From: Fen-330 sp050008465
GTDB taxonomy: Bacteria > Acidobacteriota > Terriglobia > Bryobacterales > Bryobacteraceae
NCBI GenBank assembly: GCA_050008465.1
Contig: JBEKMO010000016.1
Location: 1 to 64,000 of the forward strand
Reading direction: 5' to 3'
DNA: 64,000 nt
A program made the position numbers and the translations under genes. Positions within the stretch are counted from its first letter, which is position 1. The number at the start of each line of letters is the position of its first letter. Shown here piece by piece: positions 45,286 to 55,600 of this stretch. The notes beneath the pieces are model-generated. The model made no database searches. It saw nothing but the letters and a program-made list of their open reading frames with translations, and was not told the origin of the DNA.

Positions 45286-46404
45286 ATGGGAATCTCGATC
45301 GAAGACCAGCGTCTCCGGCCGATCCTCGAGAAAGTGGATTCCGGCGCCCGCCTCAGCTATGACGACGGGATCGCTCTCTACCGGACCTCGGACCTCCTGG
45401 CGTTGGGCTACCTGGCGAACCTGGTGCGCGAGCGGCTCCACGGCAACGTCACCTACTTCAACGTGAACCGGCACATCAACCCCACCGACGTGTGCGTGGC
45501 AAGCTGCCGGCTGTGCGCATTCGGCAAGCGGGCCAAGGACCCGCGCGCCTATACCATGTCGCTCGAGCAGGTCTGGGAGACCGCAGGGCGCGGCTGGACC
45601 GAAGCCGTCACCGAATTCCACATCGTCGGCGGGCTGCACCCGGAGCTCACCCTGGACTGGTACTGCGAGATGCTGCGCGGCCTCAAGGAGCGCTTTCCCC
45701 AGGTGCACCTGAAGGCCTTCACCATGGTCGAGATCGCCTACCTGGCGCGCCGCACCCGCATCTCCACCCGCGAGGTCGTCCAGCGGCTCAAGGACGCGGG
45801 CGTCGAGTCGCTGCCCGGCGGCGGCGCCGAAATCTTCTCGGAGCGCGTGCGGCGCATCATCTGCGATCACAAGATCACCGGCGAGGAGTGGATCGAGGTG
45901 GCGCGCACGGCGCACCAGATGGGCCTGAAGTCCAACTGCACCATGCTCTACGGCCACCTCGAGAACGAGGAGGACCGGGTCGATCACCTGCTGAAGCTGC
46001 GCGCGCTCCAGGACGAGACCGGCGGGCTGGTGGCCTTCGTCCCGCTGGCGTTCCATCCCGACAACACGCCGCTCGGTCACATTCCCTCGACCACCGGTTT
46101 CGCCGACATCAAGAACATCGCGGCGGCGCGTCTGCTGCTGGACAACGTGCCGCACATCAAGGCCTACTGGGTGATGATGACGCCGCGGATCGCGCAAGTC
46201 GCCCAGCGCTTCGGCGCCGACGACCTCGACGGCACCGTGGTCGAAGAGAAGATCTACCACGACGCGGGCGCCACCACCAGCCAGTCGCTGCGGCGAGGAG
46301 AATTGCTGCGCCTGATCCGCGAAGCCGGCCGCGATCCCGTCGAGCGCGACACCCTCTACCACCCCGTCACCCGCGCCGGCGCCGCCTTCACCGTGCTGGT
46401 GTGA
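45286..46404 (+). CDS. mqnE: Aminofutalosine synthase, radical SAM enzyme
   Basis: The 372-residue protein has the radical SAM cysteines Cys70, Cys74 and Cys77 (CVASCRLC) after the VNRHINPTDVC motif of MqnE/MqnC proteins. EFHIVGGLHPELTLDWY and LPGGGAEIFSERVRRIICDHKI are typical of the family. It builds 6-amino-6-deoxyfutalosine from chorismate-derived 3-enolpyruvylbenzoate and SAM for menaquinone. It is translated one base after mqnP. The other mqn genes are outside the window. Confidence 0.93.
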   Translation: MGISIEDQRLRPILEKVDSGARLSYDDGIALYRTSDLLALGYLANLVRERLHGNVTYFNVNRHINPTDVCVASCRLCAFGKRAKDPRAYTMSLEQVWETAGRGWTEAVTEFHIVGGLHPELTLDWYCEMLRGLKERFPQVHLKAFTMVEIAYLARRTRISTREVVQRLKDAGVESLPGGGAEIFSERVRRIICDHKITGEEWIEVARTAHQMGLKSNCTMLYGHLENEEDRVDHLLKLRALQDETGGLVAFVPLAFHPDNTPLGHIPSTTGFADIKNIAAARLLLDNVPHIKAYWVMMTPRIAQVAQRFGADDLDGTVVEEKIYHDAGATTSQSLRRGELLRLIREAGRDPVERDTLYHPVTRAGAAFTVLV

Positions 46405-46666
46405 GGGCTGGCCCGCATTTCAGCAGTGGGTCGCTTGCCGAGACGGGTGTTTCCCGTCCGAGTCACCGTCACCGACGATCCTGCGCGCCGAATTCCGAAC
46501 GCTGGGCGACAAGGGAGGAGCTATCTGCAGGAATCTCACGCAAATCCCTCTATCGGAGAGTTGTGCGCTCGCGACAGGAATTGAGTGAGACGTGACTTCA
46601 GATCTTCAAGAACGGCCCGAAAAGTTGGATGTGGGAGAACGGCACGTTCCGGCCAGACCAGCAGCG
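46405..46666. other. Gap after mqnE, no gene identified
   Basis: The 262-bp gap has no convincing ORF or RNA. A short plus-strand stretch near 46480-46595 reads WATREELSAGISRKSLYRRV, which resembles a helix-turn-helix fragment, but it has no start and could be chance. On the minus strand the region follows the attC site and contains ATCCAAC, one half of a possible second site without a partner. Confidence 0.4.
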
Positions 46667-46739
46667 CCTAACGTGCCGCTTCAGCGGCGGGGGCTTACGA
46701 GCCGATTGGCCGCCGTCGGCTGCAAGCGGTTGTCAGGCG
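46667..46739 (-). other. Integron attC recombination site
   Basis: Read on the minus strand, GCCTGAC (R'') stands ten bases after the ORF stop and GTTAGGC (R', matching GTTRRRY) closes the site 73 bases later. The inner arms CGCTTGCAGC and GCTGAAGCG pair with one extra G on the left arm, an extrahelical base as attC hairpins have. Further pairing is GGCGG/CCGCC around the loop AATCGGCTCGTAAGC. The layout of a cassette ORF followed at once by this hairpin is that of a gene cassette. Confidence 0.82.
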
Positions 46740-46748
46740 GCGCGCCAT

Positions 46749-48071
46749 CTAGGGCCTTTCGAACACGGTCGGTCTCCTTCGACGCTGGATGTTGTCGAGC
46801 ATCCGAAGCGCTAGGCGCCCTCTCTCGGAGTGAACTTCGGCGTCCTGACGGAGTTGATCGAGTACCGCGTTATCGACCGCACTCGAACGTTGAAGTTCTG
46901 CCCGCAACGCAGCGCTCTGCTCCGCCGCAGCATTCGCTGCCGACTCAAGGGATGATTCGAGACTGGCTAGACGGCAATCCGACGAGGCTGCGAGGCTGCT
47001 GATCGCGTCGACGACGCGATCGCCGATACCCTCAATTGCCTGCTCTAGCGAGGTAAAGCCCGCGATCAGGATCGCGTTTGTGCGGCGCTGCTCATAAACC
47101 TTTGCATGATCAGGATTCAATTGCGCCTCCCGATACAGGGTTATGAGGCGGCGGTGCGTGGCTGCCGGATCAGGCAGCACGGAGACGCCAAGCGAGAACG
47201 CTGGAGCGTCACCTCCGAGTTGTGCGGCCTGCGCATGATATGTTGTCTTCCTCGACTCGATCAACGACAGGGTCTGGTGAAAGACACCCAGTCTGGCGGT
47301 AGCCACTTCTAAAGCCTCCCAAAACGGTGAATACAGCCCGCTTCTCAGCTCGTCTCGGGCTCGGTCCAGCGTCATCTCGGCTTCGCCAAGGATGATCGGC
47401 AGCGAGTTTGCGCCGCTCTGAGCTTCTGCGGCCAATCGCCTCAGCTCCGCCAGCGCGGCGGCCCGCGCAGCGGTCTTGGCAGCCTCCGCTCGCCTCAGCT
47501 CCGCCAGCGCGGCGGCCCGCGCAGCGGTCTTGGCAGCCTCCGCTTCAAGTCGCTCGCGTTCACGCGCTCTGCGAGCGTTTTTAGTGGCGGATCGCATGGC
47601 GACAATGACTGTCACGATGAGCGCCAGGAAGACCAGCATCGCGACGACTCTTATGGGATGATTGCGTGTCCAATCGTTCAGCGTTGGCTGTCGCTCGCGG
47701 TACTCAAAGCGCCCGTTTTGTCTTAGCCTATCTGCGACGATATAGACGCCTGCGTCCGAAAACTCCAATCTGGCAACCTCGGCCTGGAACCCTGGTTGAC
47801 GCACCTCCCAGCCGTACGTCATCAGACCTAATTCACTGACACGAATTGGCTGGCATACCGTGACTTGTATGGTCGTCGGCCATGACCATCGAGCACGGCG
47901 CCCCTCCATTTGCACACATCCATTTGGATGGTATACGCCTTCGATCGTAGTGCGGGGCTGATACTTGTCGCATCCTGTAGACATTAGCACTACAAAGGCG
48001 AGGACCGGTGCCCACGCGATACGTCGATGAACGCGAGGGCTGTGAACCGCACTGTCGCCGGTCGACACCAT
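46749..48071 (-). CDS. Integron cassette-encoded membrane lipoprotein-like protein of unknown function
   Basis: The 440-residue protein begins with a lipoprotein-like signal (APVLAFVVLMSTGCDK). GGAGGAG stands just before the ATG. A periplasmic part of about 110 residues is followed by a membrane helix (VVAMLVFLALIVTVIVAM) and a long coiled-coil with two identical 18-residue units (AEAAKTAARAAALAELRR), then helices to residue 440. The gene ends next to the attC site and lies in lower-GC DNA than its neighbours. No family is recognised; cassettes often carry orphan genes. Residues after 250 may form a second helical bundle. Confidence 0.75.
   Translation of the reverse strand: MVSTGDSAVHSPRVHRRIAWAPVLAFVVLMSTGCDKYQPRTTIEGVYHPNGCVQMEGRRARWSWPTTIQVTVCQPIRVSELGLMTYGWEVRQPGFQAEVARLEFSDAGVYIVADRLRQNGRFEYRERQPTLNDWTRNHPIRVVAMLVFLALIVTVIVAMRSATKNARRARERERLEAEAAKTAARAAALAELRRAEAAKTAARAAALAELRRLAAEAQSGANSLPIILGEAEMTLDRARDELRSGLYSPFWEALEVATARLGVFHQTLSLIESRKTTYHAQAAQLGGDAPAFSLGVSVLPDPAATHRRLITLYREAQLNPDHAKVYEQRRTNAILIAGFTSLEQAIEGIGDRVVDAISSLAASSDCRLASLESSLESAANAAAEQSAALRAELQRSSAVDNAVLDQLRQDAEVHSERGRLALRMLDNIQRRRRPTVFERP
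47437..47544 (-). repeat. Perfect 54-bp tandem duplication in the cassette gene
   Basis: The units at 47437-47490 and 47491-47544 appear identical and encode 18 residues each in frame. Identity of the DNA suggests a recent duplication in the coiled-coil part. Confidence 0.85.
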
Positions 48072-48080
48072 CGTCTCCTC

Positions 48081-48620
48081 CTACACCAGCCCTTGCCAAC
48101 TAAGTGCGAATGCGGACTTCTGAAAAGTGACCAGACCTGCGACGGCAGTAACAAGCCCTCCAACGAGTGGGTGGCGCGCCTCGACATCATCGCGGGTCGG
48201 CACGACCGGCAGCCGCTTCGGCCTGCTGGCGCGCACGACTCCTTCGATGCGGTCCAGAGGCTGTTCCAGCACGTGCTCGCAGAGGAAATGCACGGCTGCC
48301 AGCGCCTGATTATGCGTGGGCGCGGCCACGTTTTCGCCGATGGCTAGATGCGTCAAGAAACGGTTGACATCGCCTTCCCTCAATTGACGTGGATGGTTCA
48401 GGGCATGAAACGAAATAAAACGGCGCATCCAGTGGATGTAGGCCTGCTCAGTCCGGCGGCTGCAGTGCCGAGTGCGAAGGCTTTCCGCCATACCGTCATA
48501 AAGCCTTGGCTTTGGCTGCTCAGGGACCAACCCCGATGGCGATTGACGGTTTGTGCTAACGGGGTTCACGACGCCTAGCCTCGAAACGTCCTTGCGCGTC
48601 CGACAACGATTATGCCACAT
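48081..48620 (-). pseudogene. intI: Truncated integron integrase IntI
   Basis: Residues about 37 to 150 match the N-terminal half of IntI: PKPRLYDGMAESLRTRH, SRRTEQAYIHWMRRFISFH, LTHLAIGENVAAPTHNQALA and RPKRLPVVPTRDDV. After TRDDVEA the match is lost and the frame ends 30 residues later, so the catalytic part (the Arg-His-Arg-Tyr residues) and the IntI-specific helix are missing. The break lies near GTTGGAG (48164-48158), close to a GTTRRRY core. The fragment points in the same direction as the cassette. It is a pseudogene unless the lost part exists elsewhere. Confidence 0.82.
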
Positions 48621-48818
48621 AGGTCCGCCCTAACGGCGAAGGGTTTAGAATCCCGTCACATGGTCGTGTCGCCGGCGTCCCGCCGGCAAGGTCTCTCGGC
48701 TCGCCCGCGGCGGACCCGGCACCTGCACCTCAAGTTCTTGGTGTCGCCGGTCTCGGAAGCGTTCCTGGCCCATGCGGAAGCGCCGACGGAGCGAAAATAG
48801 AAGAACAAGGAGGCTGCC

Positions 48819-49004
48819 GTGGACGCTTTGGCGGAAAAGTTGGACGCCAGGTTGCGCGAATGGAAGCCGGAGACCGCGACCCAGGTGCGAGAGCGCGTCG
48901 CGGAAGTCATCGATCTCGCCGACCACGACTTTCTCGACTTGCTGCGTTCGCGCGCGAACGAACAAGAGGTTTTGGACCTGCTCGACAAGCCCACAACCAG
49001 GTGA
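48819..49004 (+). CDS. Small acidic protein of unknown function
   Basis: A GTG at 48819 has AAGGAGG nine bases upstream; the product is 61 residues. It reads LAEKLDARLREWKPETATQVRERVAEVIDLADHD and ends QEVLDLLDKPTTR. I recall similar short proteins ending in a QEVLDLxDxPxTR pattern in Acidobacteriota, but the function is unknown. A hairpin terminator follows about 95 bases downstream. The gene lies between the integrase fragment and a secreted protein. Confidence 0.65.
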   Translation: MDALAEKLDARLREWKPETATQVRERVAEVIDLADHDFLDLLRSRANEQEVLDLLDKPTTR

Positions 49005-49099
49005 CGTGTGGTTGGCGGACCTGGGCCTTCGAGAAACCGCTTGACCCGTGGCGATACATCTGCCCGAAGTCCCGTATTTTCATCGTCGGCTTTGGAAAA

Positions 49100-49125
49100 A
49101 CCGCCTGGACCCAGGCGGTCTTTGT
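49100..49125 (+). terminator. Rho-independent terminator
   Basis: ACCGCCTGG and CCAGGCGGT (49100-49119) form a nine-base stem with a two-base loop, followed by CTTTGT. A run of five A precedes it, so it may also work on the other strand. It fits the end of the small gene at 48819. Confidence 0.6.
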
Positions 49126-49241
49126 CTGCTTCTCTCACGCGCTCTCGGTATGTGAGTGGACCGGGCTAGTGCGAAAGCCCCATGGGAAGACGCGGCTGGT
49201 TCCCATACAATGAGATCGATGCCTGAGGGAGGCGGTCTTTC

Positions 49242-50906
49242 TTGGCCAGACTCGATCGGAACGCGCTCTGCGCCCTGCTTGTCATCGCATGTTGCTTAGC
49301 GCCTTCGCGCGCGCAAACCGTCGGGCGGTGTCCGGTTTTCCCCGCCGATAACATCTGGAACGCCCCCGTCGACCACCTGCCGCTCGATCCCAACTCGGCT
49401 GCCTATGTCAGCAGCATCGGGACCTCCGCGTATCTGCACCCCGATTTCGGCTCGGGCCTATGGGACGGCTCGCCCATCGGCATCCCCTATGTTCTGGTCA
49501 CCAATCAGCCGGCGGTGACCGTCTCGTTCGACTACGCCGACGAGAGCGACCCGGGACCCTATCCCATCCCGCCCAATCCCCCGATCGAAGGCGGCAGCGA
49601 CCACCACGTGCTCATCGTCGACGAGGGGAACTGCACTTTGTACGAACTCTACGCCGTCGCCCGGCAGCCGAACGGAAGTTGGACAGCGGGCTCGGGAGCC
49701 ATCTTCGACCTGCGAGCCAACCGTCTCCGGCCCGCGGGCTGGACCTCCGCCGACGCCGCCGGCCTGCCGATCCTGCCGGGCCTGGTGCGCTACGAGGAGG
49801 CGCTCTCCGGCGAGATCCAGCACGCCATACGCGTCACGGCTCCCAGAACGCGCGCCGCCTACGTCTGGCCCGCGCGTCATCTGGCCTCCAGCCTGACCGG
49901 CCCGCAGTACCCGTCGATGGGCCAGCGCTTCCGCTTGCGCGCCGATTTCGACATTTCCGGCTTCTCGCCCATTAACCAGACGATCCTGCGCGCGCTCAAG
50001 AAGTACGGCATGTTTCTGGCCGACAACGGCGCCTCCTGGTACATCACCGGCGCCCCGGACAGCCGCTGGGACAACGACGATCTCCACGACCTGCAAAACA
50101 TTTTGGGCTCGGCCTTCGAGGCGGTGGACTCCTCCCAGCTCATGCTGACCCCCGATTCCGCCGCTGTGCGGCCCGCGGGCCCGGCGACTCCGGCCATCGC
50201 CGCGGTCGTGAGCGCGGCCAGTTTCACGCCCGGCGCTTCCGAGTGCGCGTGGGTTTCCGTCTTCGGCACGAATCTCGCGCCCAACGCACGCTCCTGGCGC
50301 ATCGACGAGATCGTCGACGGCAAGTTGCCCACCGAACTGGATGGGGTGAGCGTGTCGGTCGGCGGCCATCCCGCCGCAATCAGTTACATCAGCCCCGGGC
50401 AGCTCAACGTGCAGGTGCCCGACCGCACGCTAGGCTCTGGAGTGGCCGCACAGGTGAACACACCACAAGGTTCTTCTTCAACCACGCTGGCGATTCTCGC
50501 ACTCGCACCGGGCCTGTTCACTTACGCTGCCGAGAATCACCGGTACGCCGCCGCTCAGCACTGGCAGGACTACTCCATCGTCGGCAAAACCGGACTCTAC
50601 CCCGGCGCATCTCCCGCGCGGCCGGGCGAAGTAATCATCCTGTACGGAACTGGTTTCGGACCGACCCTTGAGCCTCAAACTGCGGCCGGGCGCCTGGTCA
50701 CGCAACCGGCGCCGCTCGCCAACCGGGTGACCGTCTTCATCGGCGGCGTCGCGGCCGAGGTGCTCTGGGCGGGCCGGAGCGGAGCCGGCCTCGACCAGAG
50801 CAACATCCGGCTGCCCGACAACCTGCCGGACGGCGACCTTGCGGTAGTGGCGGAGATTGCGGGAGCGCGGACCCAGGACAACCTCTTCCTGACGGTCGCG
50901 CGCTGA
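49242..50906 (+). CDS. Secreted protein with Solibacter C-terminal domain (TIGR03437)
   Basis: A TTG at 49242 is taken as start: GGAGG lies nine bases upstream and the product begins with a signal peptide (NALCALLVIACCLAPSRAQ). The 554-residue protein opens CPVFPADNIWNAPVDHLPLDP, a pattern seen in acidobacterial secreted proteins of unknown function with a propeptide-like start. From about residue 320 (VVSAASFTPGASECAWVSVFG) the TIGR03437 domain follows, here in an extended form with two halves (GEVIILYGTGFGPT). Probably extracellular and of unknown role. Confidence 0.8.
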   Translation: MARLDRNALCALLVIACCLAPSRAQTVGRCPVFPADNIWNAPVDHLPLDPNSAAYVSSIGTSAYLHPDFGSGLWDGSPIGIPYVLVTNQPAVTVSFDYADESDPGPYPIPPNPPIEGGSDHHVLIVDEGNCTLYELYAVARQPNGSWTAGSGAIFDLRANRLRPAGWTSADAAGLPILPGLVRYEEALSGEIQHAIRVTAPRTRAAYVWPARHLASSLTGPQYPSMGQRFRLRADFDISGFSPINQTILRALKKYGMFLADNGASWYITGAPDSRWDNDDLHDLQNILGSAFEAVDSSQLMLTPDSAAVRPAGPATPAIAAVVSAASFTPGASECAWVSVFGTNLAPNARSWRIDEIVDGKLPTELDGVSVSVGGHPAAISYISPGQLNVQVPDRTLGSGVAAQVNTPQGSSSTTLAILALAPGLFTYAAENHRYAAAQHWQDYSIVGKTGLYPGASPARPGEVIILYGTGFGPTLEPQTAAGRLVTQPAPLANRVTVFIGGVAAEVLWAGRSGAGLDQSNIRLPDNLPDGDLAVVAEIAGARTQDNLFLTVAR

Positions 50907-50922
50907 GCTGAGAGAGCGAATC

Positions 50923-52662
50923 CTACTTCACGTCTCTGACGCAGCGGAAGCCGATGTTGAAGGCCTTGTAGCGCGCCGGGACCGAGCCGGTCTCCCAGAG
51001 AACGCTGTCGGCGAGCTTGGTGTCGTAGGCGCCGCCGCGGATGGTGTACCAGGGCTCGCTGGCCGTCGGCGGAGGCGCCATCAGCCGGGTGAACGACTTG
51101 AGCGCAGCCTCGCTCGGTGTGCGCAGCTCGTCGGTGAACTCCCAGACGTTGCCCGCCATATTGACGGCGTGGTTGGGGCTGGCGCCTTCCGGGAAGGAAT
51201 CCACCGGCATCAGGTCCGGGGTCTTGCGGTCGGGGTTGTCGAGCACGTTGGCGCGCCGCGGGTCCCGATCGTTGCCCCAGGGGTAGGTACGGCCGTCGCG
51301 CCCCCGCGCGGCCTTCTCCCATTCCTGAAGCGTTGGCAACCGCTTCCCCGCCCACTTGGCAAACTCCTGGGCATCCACATAGGTGATGTTTACGACGGGG
51401 TAATAGGGGTGGTCTTTGAGGAAGAGCTCCGGCAACGGGCGGTTCTTCTCGGTGCAGAAACGGGCGTAGGCGGCGTTGCTCACCTCGGTTTGATCGATAT
51501 AGAACGCCGGGAGCGTCAACTGCGTCTTCTCCGGGCCGGACAGGAACGACCCGGCCGGGACGAGCACCATATCTCCAGTGGGAGTCGAGAGCACCGGTGT
51601 CAGCGTTTGCGTGCCCGGCCCCCCGAAATGGAGCCAGGCCGCCGCGGCGAGCATCACGACGCCAGCGACCGCCAGGCCGATCAGCCAGGGACTGCTCTTG
51701 GCGCGCGGGACCGGCGTCGGCATCGCCGCGGGTGTGGGCGTGGCGACGGGGATGCGGCCCGGCGTCGGCGTAGGTGTAGCCACCGTTCCGCCCAGGCCCG
51801 GCTCCACGATCACTTGCAGGGTCTGGGTCGCCCCTATCGGACCGCGTTGCAGCCGCCGCAGAATCCGCTCCAGCTCGGCGCACACCGCGGAGAAACTGGG
51901 CGGCCGCTGCGCGGGATCCTTCGCCGTGCAGCTCGCCACCAGGTCGATGAGCGCCTGCGGCGCGTCGGCGGCGGCCAGCGGGGCCAGGTCCACCGGCTGG
52001 CGCAGGATCTTTTCGAAAATCTTCTCGATGCCTTCAGCATCCGTCGGCCGGATCCCGGTAATCAACTCGAACAGCATAATGCCGAAGGCGTAGATATCGA
52101 CCAGGGGGGTGACGGGCATGCCACGGATCTGCTCCGGCGCCATGTAGTACGGCGTGCCGAGCGTGAAGCCGGGCCGCGTGAGCGCCGTGTTCTCCGCCTT
52201 GGCAATGCCAAAATCCATCAGCTTCACCAGCCCGCTGCCGGTGACTTGGATGTTCTCGGGCTTGATGTCGCGATGGATGATCTTCTGGGTGTGGATGTGC
52301 TCCAGCGCCCGGGCGATTTGCAGGGCGATAGCCAGCTTGCAGTGCAGGTCGCCGGTCCGGTTGGTCTTGATCAGGGCGCGCAGATCCTCGCCCCGCAAGT
52401 ATTCCATGACCATGTACGGGCGGCCGCCTTCCTCGCCGAAGTCGTATACCCGGATGATGTTGTCGTGGCTGATATTGCCTGCCACGCGCGCCTCTTGCAG
52501 AAAGCGCGCCTTGGCTTCCGGGTCCTTGCAGGCCTGTTCGGTGAGGATCTTCACCGCCACGGCGCGGCCGATGACCGTATCGCGCGCACGGTAGACGCGC
52601 GACATGCCACCGCCCAGATACTCCTGCAACTCGTACTTGCTGATGCGCGCAGGCAGTTCCAT
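50923..52662 (-). CDS. Ser/Thr kinase fused to a formylglycine-generating-enzyme domain, T6SS-linked (PpkA-like)
   Basis: The 579-residue protein has an N-terminal Hanks kinase (Lys38, HRDIKPEN 130-137, DFG 150-152, APEQIRG). A TPTPTPGR-type linker and a membrane helix (WLIGLAVAGVVMLAAAAWL) follow. The outside C-terminal domain is FGE/SUMF1-like: GDMVLVPAGSFLSG, QTEVSNAAYARFC, RLPTLQEWEKAARG, GNVWEFTDE, GFRCVRD. PpkA kinases in some T6SS loci have a similar fusion. It lies seven bases after tssM and is the last gene of the tss operon here, so it probably tunes secretion by phosphorylation. Confidence 0.88.
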   Translation of the reverse strand: MELPARISKYELQEYLGGGMSRVYRARDTVIGRAVAVKILTEQACKDPEAKARFLQEARVAGNISHDNIIRVYDFGEEGGRPYMVMEYLRGEDLRALIKTNRTGDLHCKLAIALQIARALEHIHTQKIIHRDIKPENIQVTGSGLVKLMDFGIAKAENTALTRPGFTLGTPYYMAPEQIRGMPVTPLVDIYAFGIMLFELITGIRPTDAEGIEKIFEKILRQPVDLAPLAAADAPQALIDLVASCTAKDPAQRPPSFSAVCAELERILRRLQRGPIGATQTLQVIVEPGLGGTVATPTPTPGRIPVATPTPAAMPTPVPRAKSSPWLIGLAVAGVVMLAAAAWLHFGGPGTQTLTPVLSTPTGDMVLVPAGSFLSGPEKTQLTLPAFYIDQTEVSNAAYARFCTEKNRPLPELFLKDHPYYPVVNITYVDAQEFAKWAGKRLPTLQEWEKAARGRDGRTYPWGNDRDPRRANVLDNPDRKTPDLMPVDSFPEGASPNHAVNMAGNVWEFTDELRTPSEAALKSFTRLMAPPPTASEPWYTIRGGAYDTKLADSVLWETGSVPARYKAFNIGFRCVRDVK

Positions 52663-52669
52663 ATGTTCC

Positions 52670-55600
52670 TTACCGAGCCACGTCCGCCACGCAACCCCAT
52701 CCGCTGAAGTAGCCTTTGCGGAAGATCGGGGGCGAACCCATCATATCAAGGTCGAAGCGCACCGACACGGGCTGGCCGGTGCTGGTGGTCACGGAGCGCC
52801 CCGATTGTCCGGTCCGCAGGGTCCACTCCAACCGATACACGGAACCCACGGGCGGCGCCTTCTCATCGGAATCCCCGAAGAACTCGAACGCGGCCCACAC
52901 ACCATCATACGGCGGCCAGTTGAAGCCCTCGCCGCCGAACTTCACCTGCATGCGGGCGCCCGGCGGGCTGCCCGGCCAGAAGAACTGCTTGGAACCCACC
53001 TTCCCCGGGTTGTTGCTGAAGGTCTGGCTGTCGAGCGAGAGCGAAATGGTCTGGTTGCTGCCCGTCAGGTCGGACGTCAGTTTGTAGTTGATGTGGGGCT
53101 GCTGGGCGCCGCTCGGGTAGGCCGCATCGGCAAACGCGGCGGCGCGGTTGAAGAACGCCAGGAAACCAGGGGTCACGGTCATCGTCCCGCCCGGCTTGTG
53201 CGAGTAGCGATTGCCTTCTTTCTGCACCAGAGCTTGCAGGCTCCCGGTATAGAACTGCCAGAGCGCTCCGTCGGGCGGGCGGAAGAAGCGATTCACGTCG
53301 TCCACCGTGGCCTGCACGCTGGACTTCAAGCTGAACGGGTACTTCGCCATCAGCCCGTTGAACTGGCCGCACAGCGCGGCCCCCTTGGCCCTGAGCTCGG
53401 CCGGCCCGATGCCCTTCAGCACGCGCTCCAGCTCGGTAATCGGGTCCTCCATCAGCTTCTTCACCGTCTCCGGAACCCGGCCTTCCTTGTCTACCCCGAA
53501 GGTCTGGGCGATCTGCTGCGTGACGAACCGGGCCTCGTTGGCCTGGGTGAGCGTCTGCGCGGTAGCCGGATCGGCCAGCCCGGCGGAGCTCGACGCCACC
53601 TGCTGCACCGAGTTCTGCAGCTTCAGCAGCGAGCCCATGTACATCTGGTTCGACGTGCCGACATACTGGCTCTGGCAAGTCGGCGGGACCACCTGCTGCA
53701 CCGCCTGAAACGCGTTCTTCACCTCCGGGAGGTCGATGTTGGTGTGCTGTGAAGCCAGGCAGAACAGGGCCAGCAACGGCGACTGGTTGCTGGAGGTCAG
53801 ACCCAGCTTCCTGGCGGCGTCCGACACGCTCTGGTAACCGGCTACCCTGCCCTGCCGCAAGAACTCGCGCCATTCCTGGATGAAATCGCGGATGTAGAAG
53901 CCGCGCAGTTTCTGCTCGAGCTGGGTGCGATCGCCGCCGGTGGCGAGGCCCCCTGGGCCCAGCACCCACTCCTCGCCGCTGAACATGGTGTCGGGCTTGG
54001 CGAAGGCGGCCTGCATGAAAGCCCAGCCGTCCCTGGTGAAAGCGCCGCGCACCTCGCGGGGGTCCGAAACCGCCTCGTTGGGGAACATGCGATTGTAGTT
54101 TACCGACTGGCCGCGCTTGGAAGCCGCGTCCAGCAGCGCCTGGTAGATGCGCTCGTCGGCGTTGAACGACTTCAGATACCGCCGGGCCCGCTCCACTATC
54201 GGGGCGTCGTTTGCCGAGGAGAACGGGTTCTCGAACGCCAGCTCGTCGCTGTAGAAATCGAACTGCTTCTGCGCCAGTTGCAGCCGTTCCGCATCGACGT
54301 TGCGTCCCTCGCTCCAGCGGTTGGAAAGATAGGGGGACAGGAACGCACGCGTGCTGCGCTTCCATTCCGACGTGGTGATCAGATAGGCTTTGAGCGTGTT
54401 ATAGGGCGGGCCGTAGGCGTCGGTAGGGCCGGGGGCGGGCGGCAGGCGCCGGAGACTATCCACCATCGTGCTCTGCGTCCAGCCGAACAGCGTCGCGTAG
54501 TAGCGGTCGAAGTAGAGCTGGCGGGTCTTGTCGTAGAGCTCGTTGCCCGTATACAACCCCCAACGCAGGCTGAGCGGCGCGCCATTGCGCTGGTAGTCGG
54601 TGAGGATCTCCAGCTCCTGGCGCAGCGCTTCCAGCCGCTTCAGGGCGTCCAGCGCCGGCAGGTCCTGGCCGGTCACGGTCACGGCGGAGAGGCCTTTGGC
54701 GGCCTCCAGAACGCGCGATTCCAGGTTCCGGTTGCGCACGCAGGAGACGGTGATCGCAATCGAATACAGCAGGCACAACGATGCCGCGGCCAGGAACAGC
54801 ACCCGCCGCAGCCCGCTGGTCTTGACGCTGGCCGAGGAGGCCGAGTGGGCGTCGTGGTCGGCCAGCACGATGTCGTTCCAGAAGTGGCTCAGGAAAACCC
54901 ATTGCGGCACCCGCCGTGTTCCGGTTACGCGGGGCTGGGCCGCGGCCTCGGGGCCGCGCTGCTGCCCCTGCCGGAATATCCCCGTGGCGCCGCTGGCCGC
55001 CTCGAAACCCGGCTGTTGCTGCGGGCGGGCCACCGGGGCGGCCACCTCGTCCACCACGATCGGGCGCACGCCGGAGAAGTAGAATCCGCGCAGGAACGGC
55101 GCGGCGCGCAACTGGCTGGGCTTGCACAGATCCACCAGGAACTGCACCAGGCCGCCGCGAAGCTTGCGGAACTCGCGGGGGAACTCGTAGACGCCGGGCA
55201 GCTTGTCGGGGGCGTTCTCGCGCGACAGGTACTCCACCCGCTTGTCGCAGAATGAGCGGAACAGGTCGTCGAAGGCCGCGGCGAAGCGCTGGCTGGCCTG
55301 CTCGGCGTAAACGCCCTGCCCGGTAGCGGGTTGAATGGGCAGCGTCACGCCGACCACCTGCGTCCCCTCCTCGTTGCTCAGGTTGCGCACGTACTCCAGG
55401 AAGAACGGGAGGCGGTCCGCCTTCGTGAACAGAACGTAGACCGGGAAGCTGATGCCCATGAGTTGCGAGATCTCGCCCAGGCGCGCGTGCAGATTGCGCA
55501 CGGCGATCGCAACGTTGTCCCGGGCGCCGGGCTTCATGAACTCCTCGAGGTCGAAGCACACCACGGCGGCGCGCGGGGCTTGCTGGCCTTTTCCTAACGC

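Noticed and set aside
46480..46595. Possible helix-turn-helix fragment after mqnE
   Set aside because: No start, no ribosome-binding site and only about 40 residues; similarity could be chance.
48612..48800. Short plus-strand frame between intI fragment and the small gene
   Set aside because: Basic low-complexity translation with no supporting signals.
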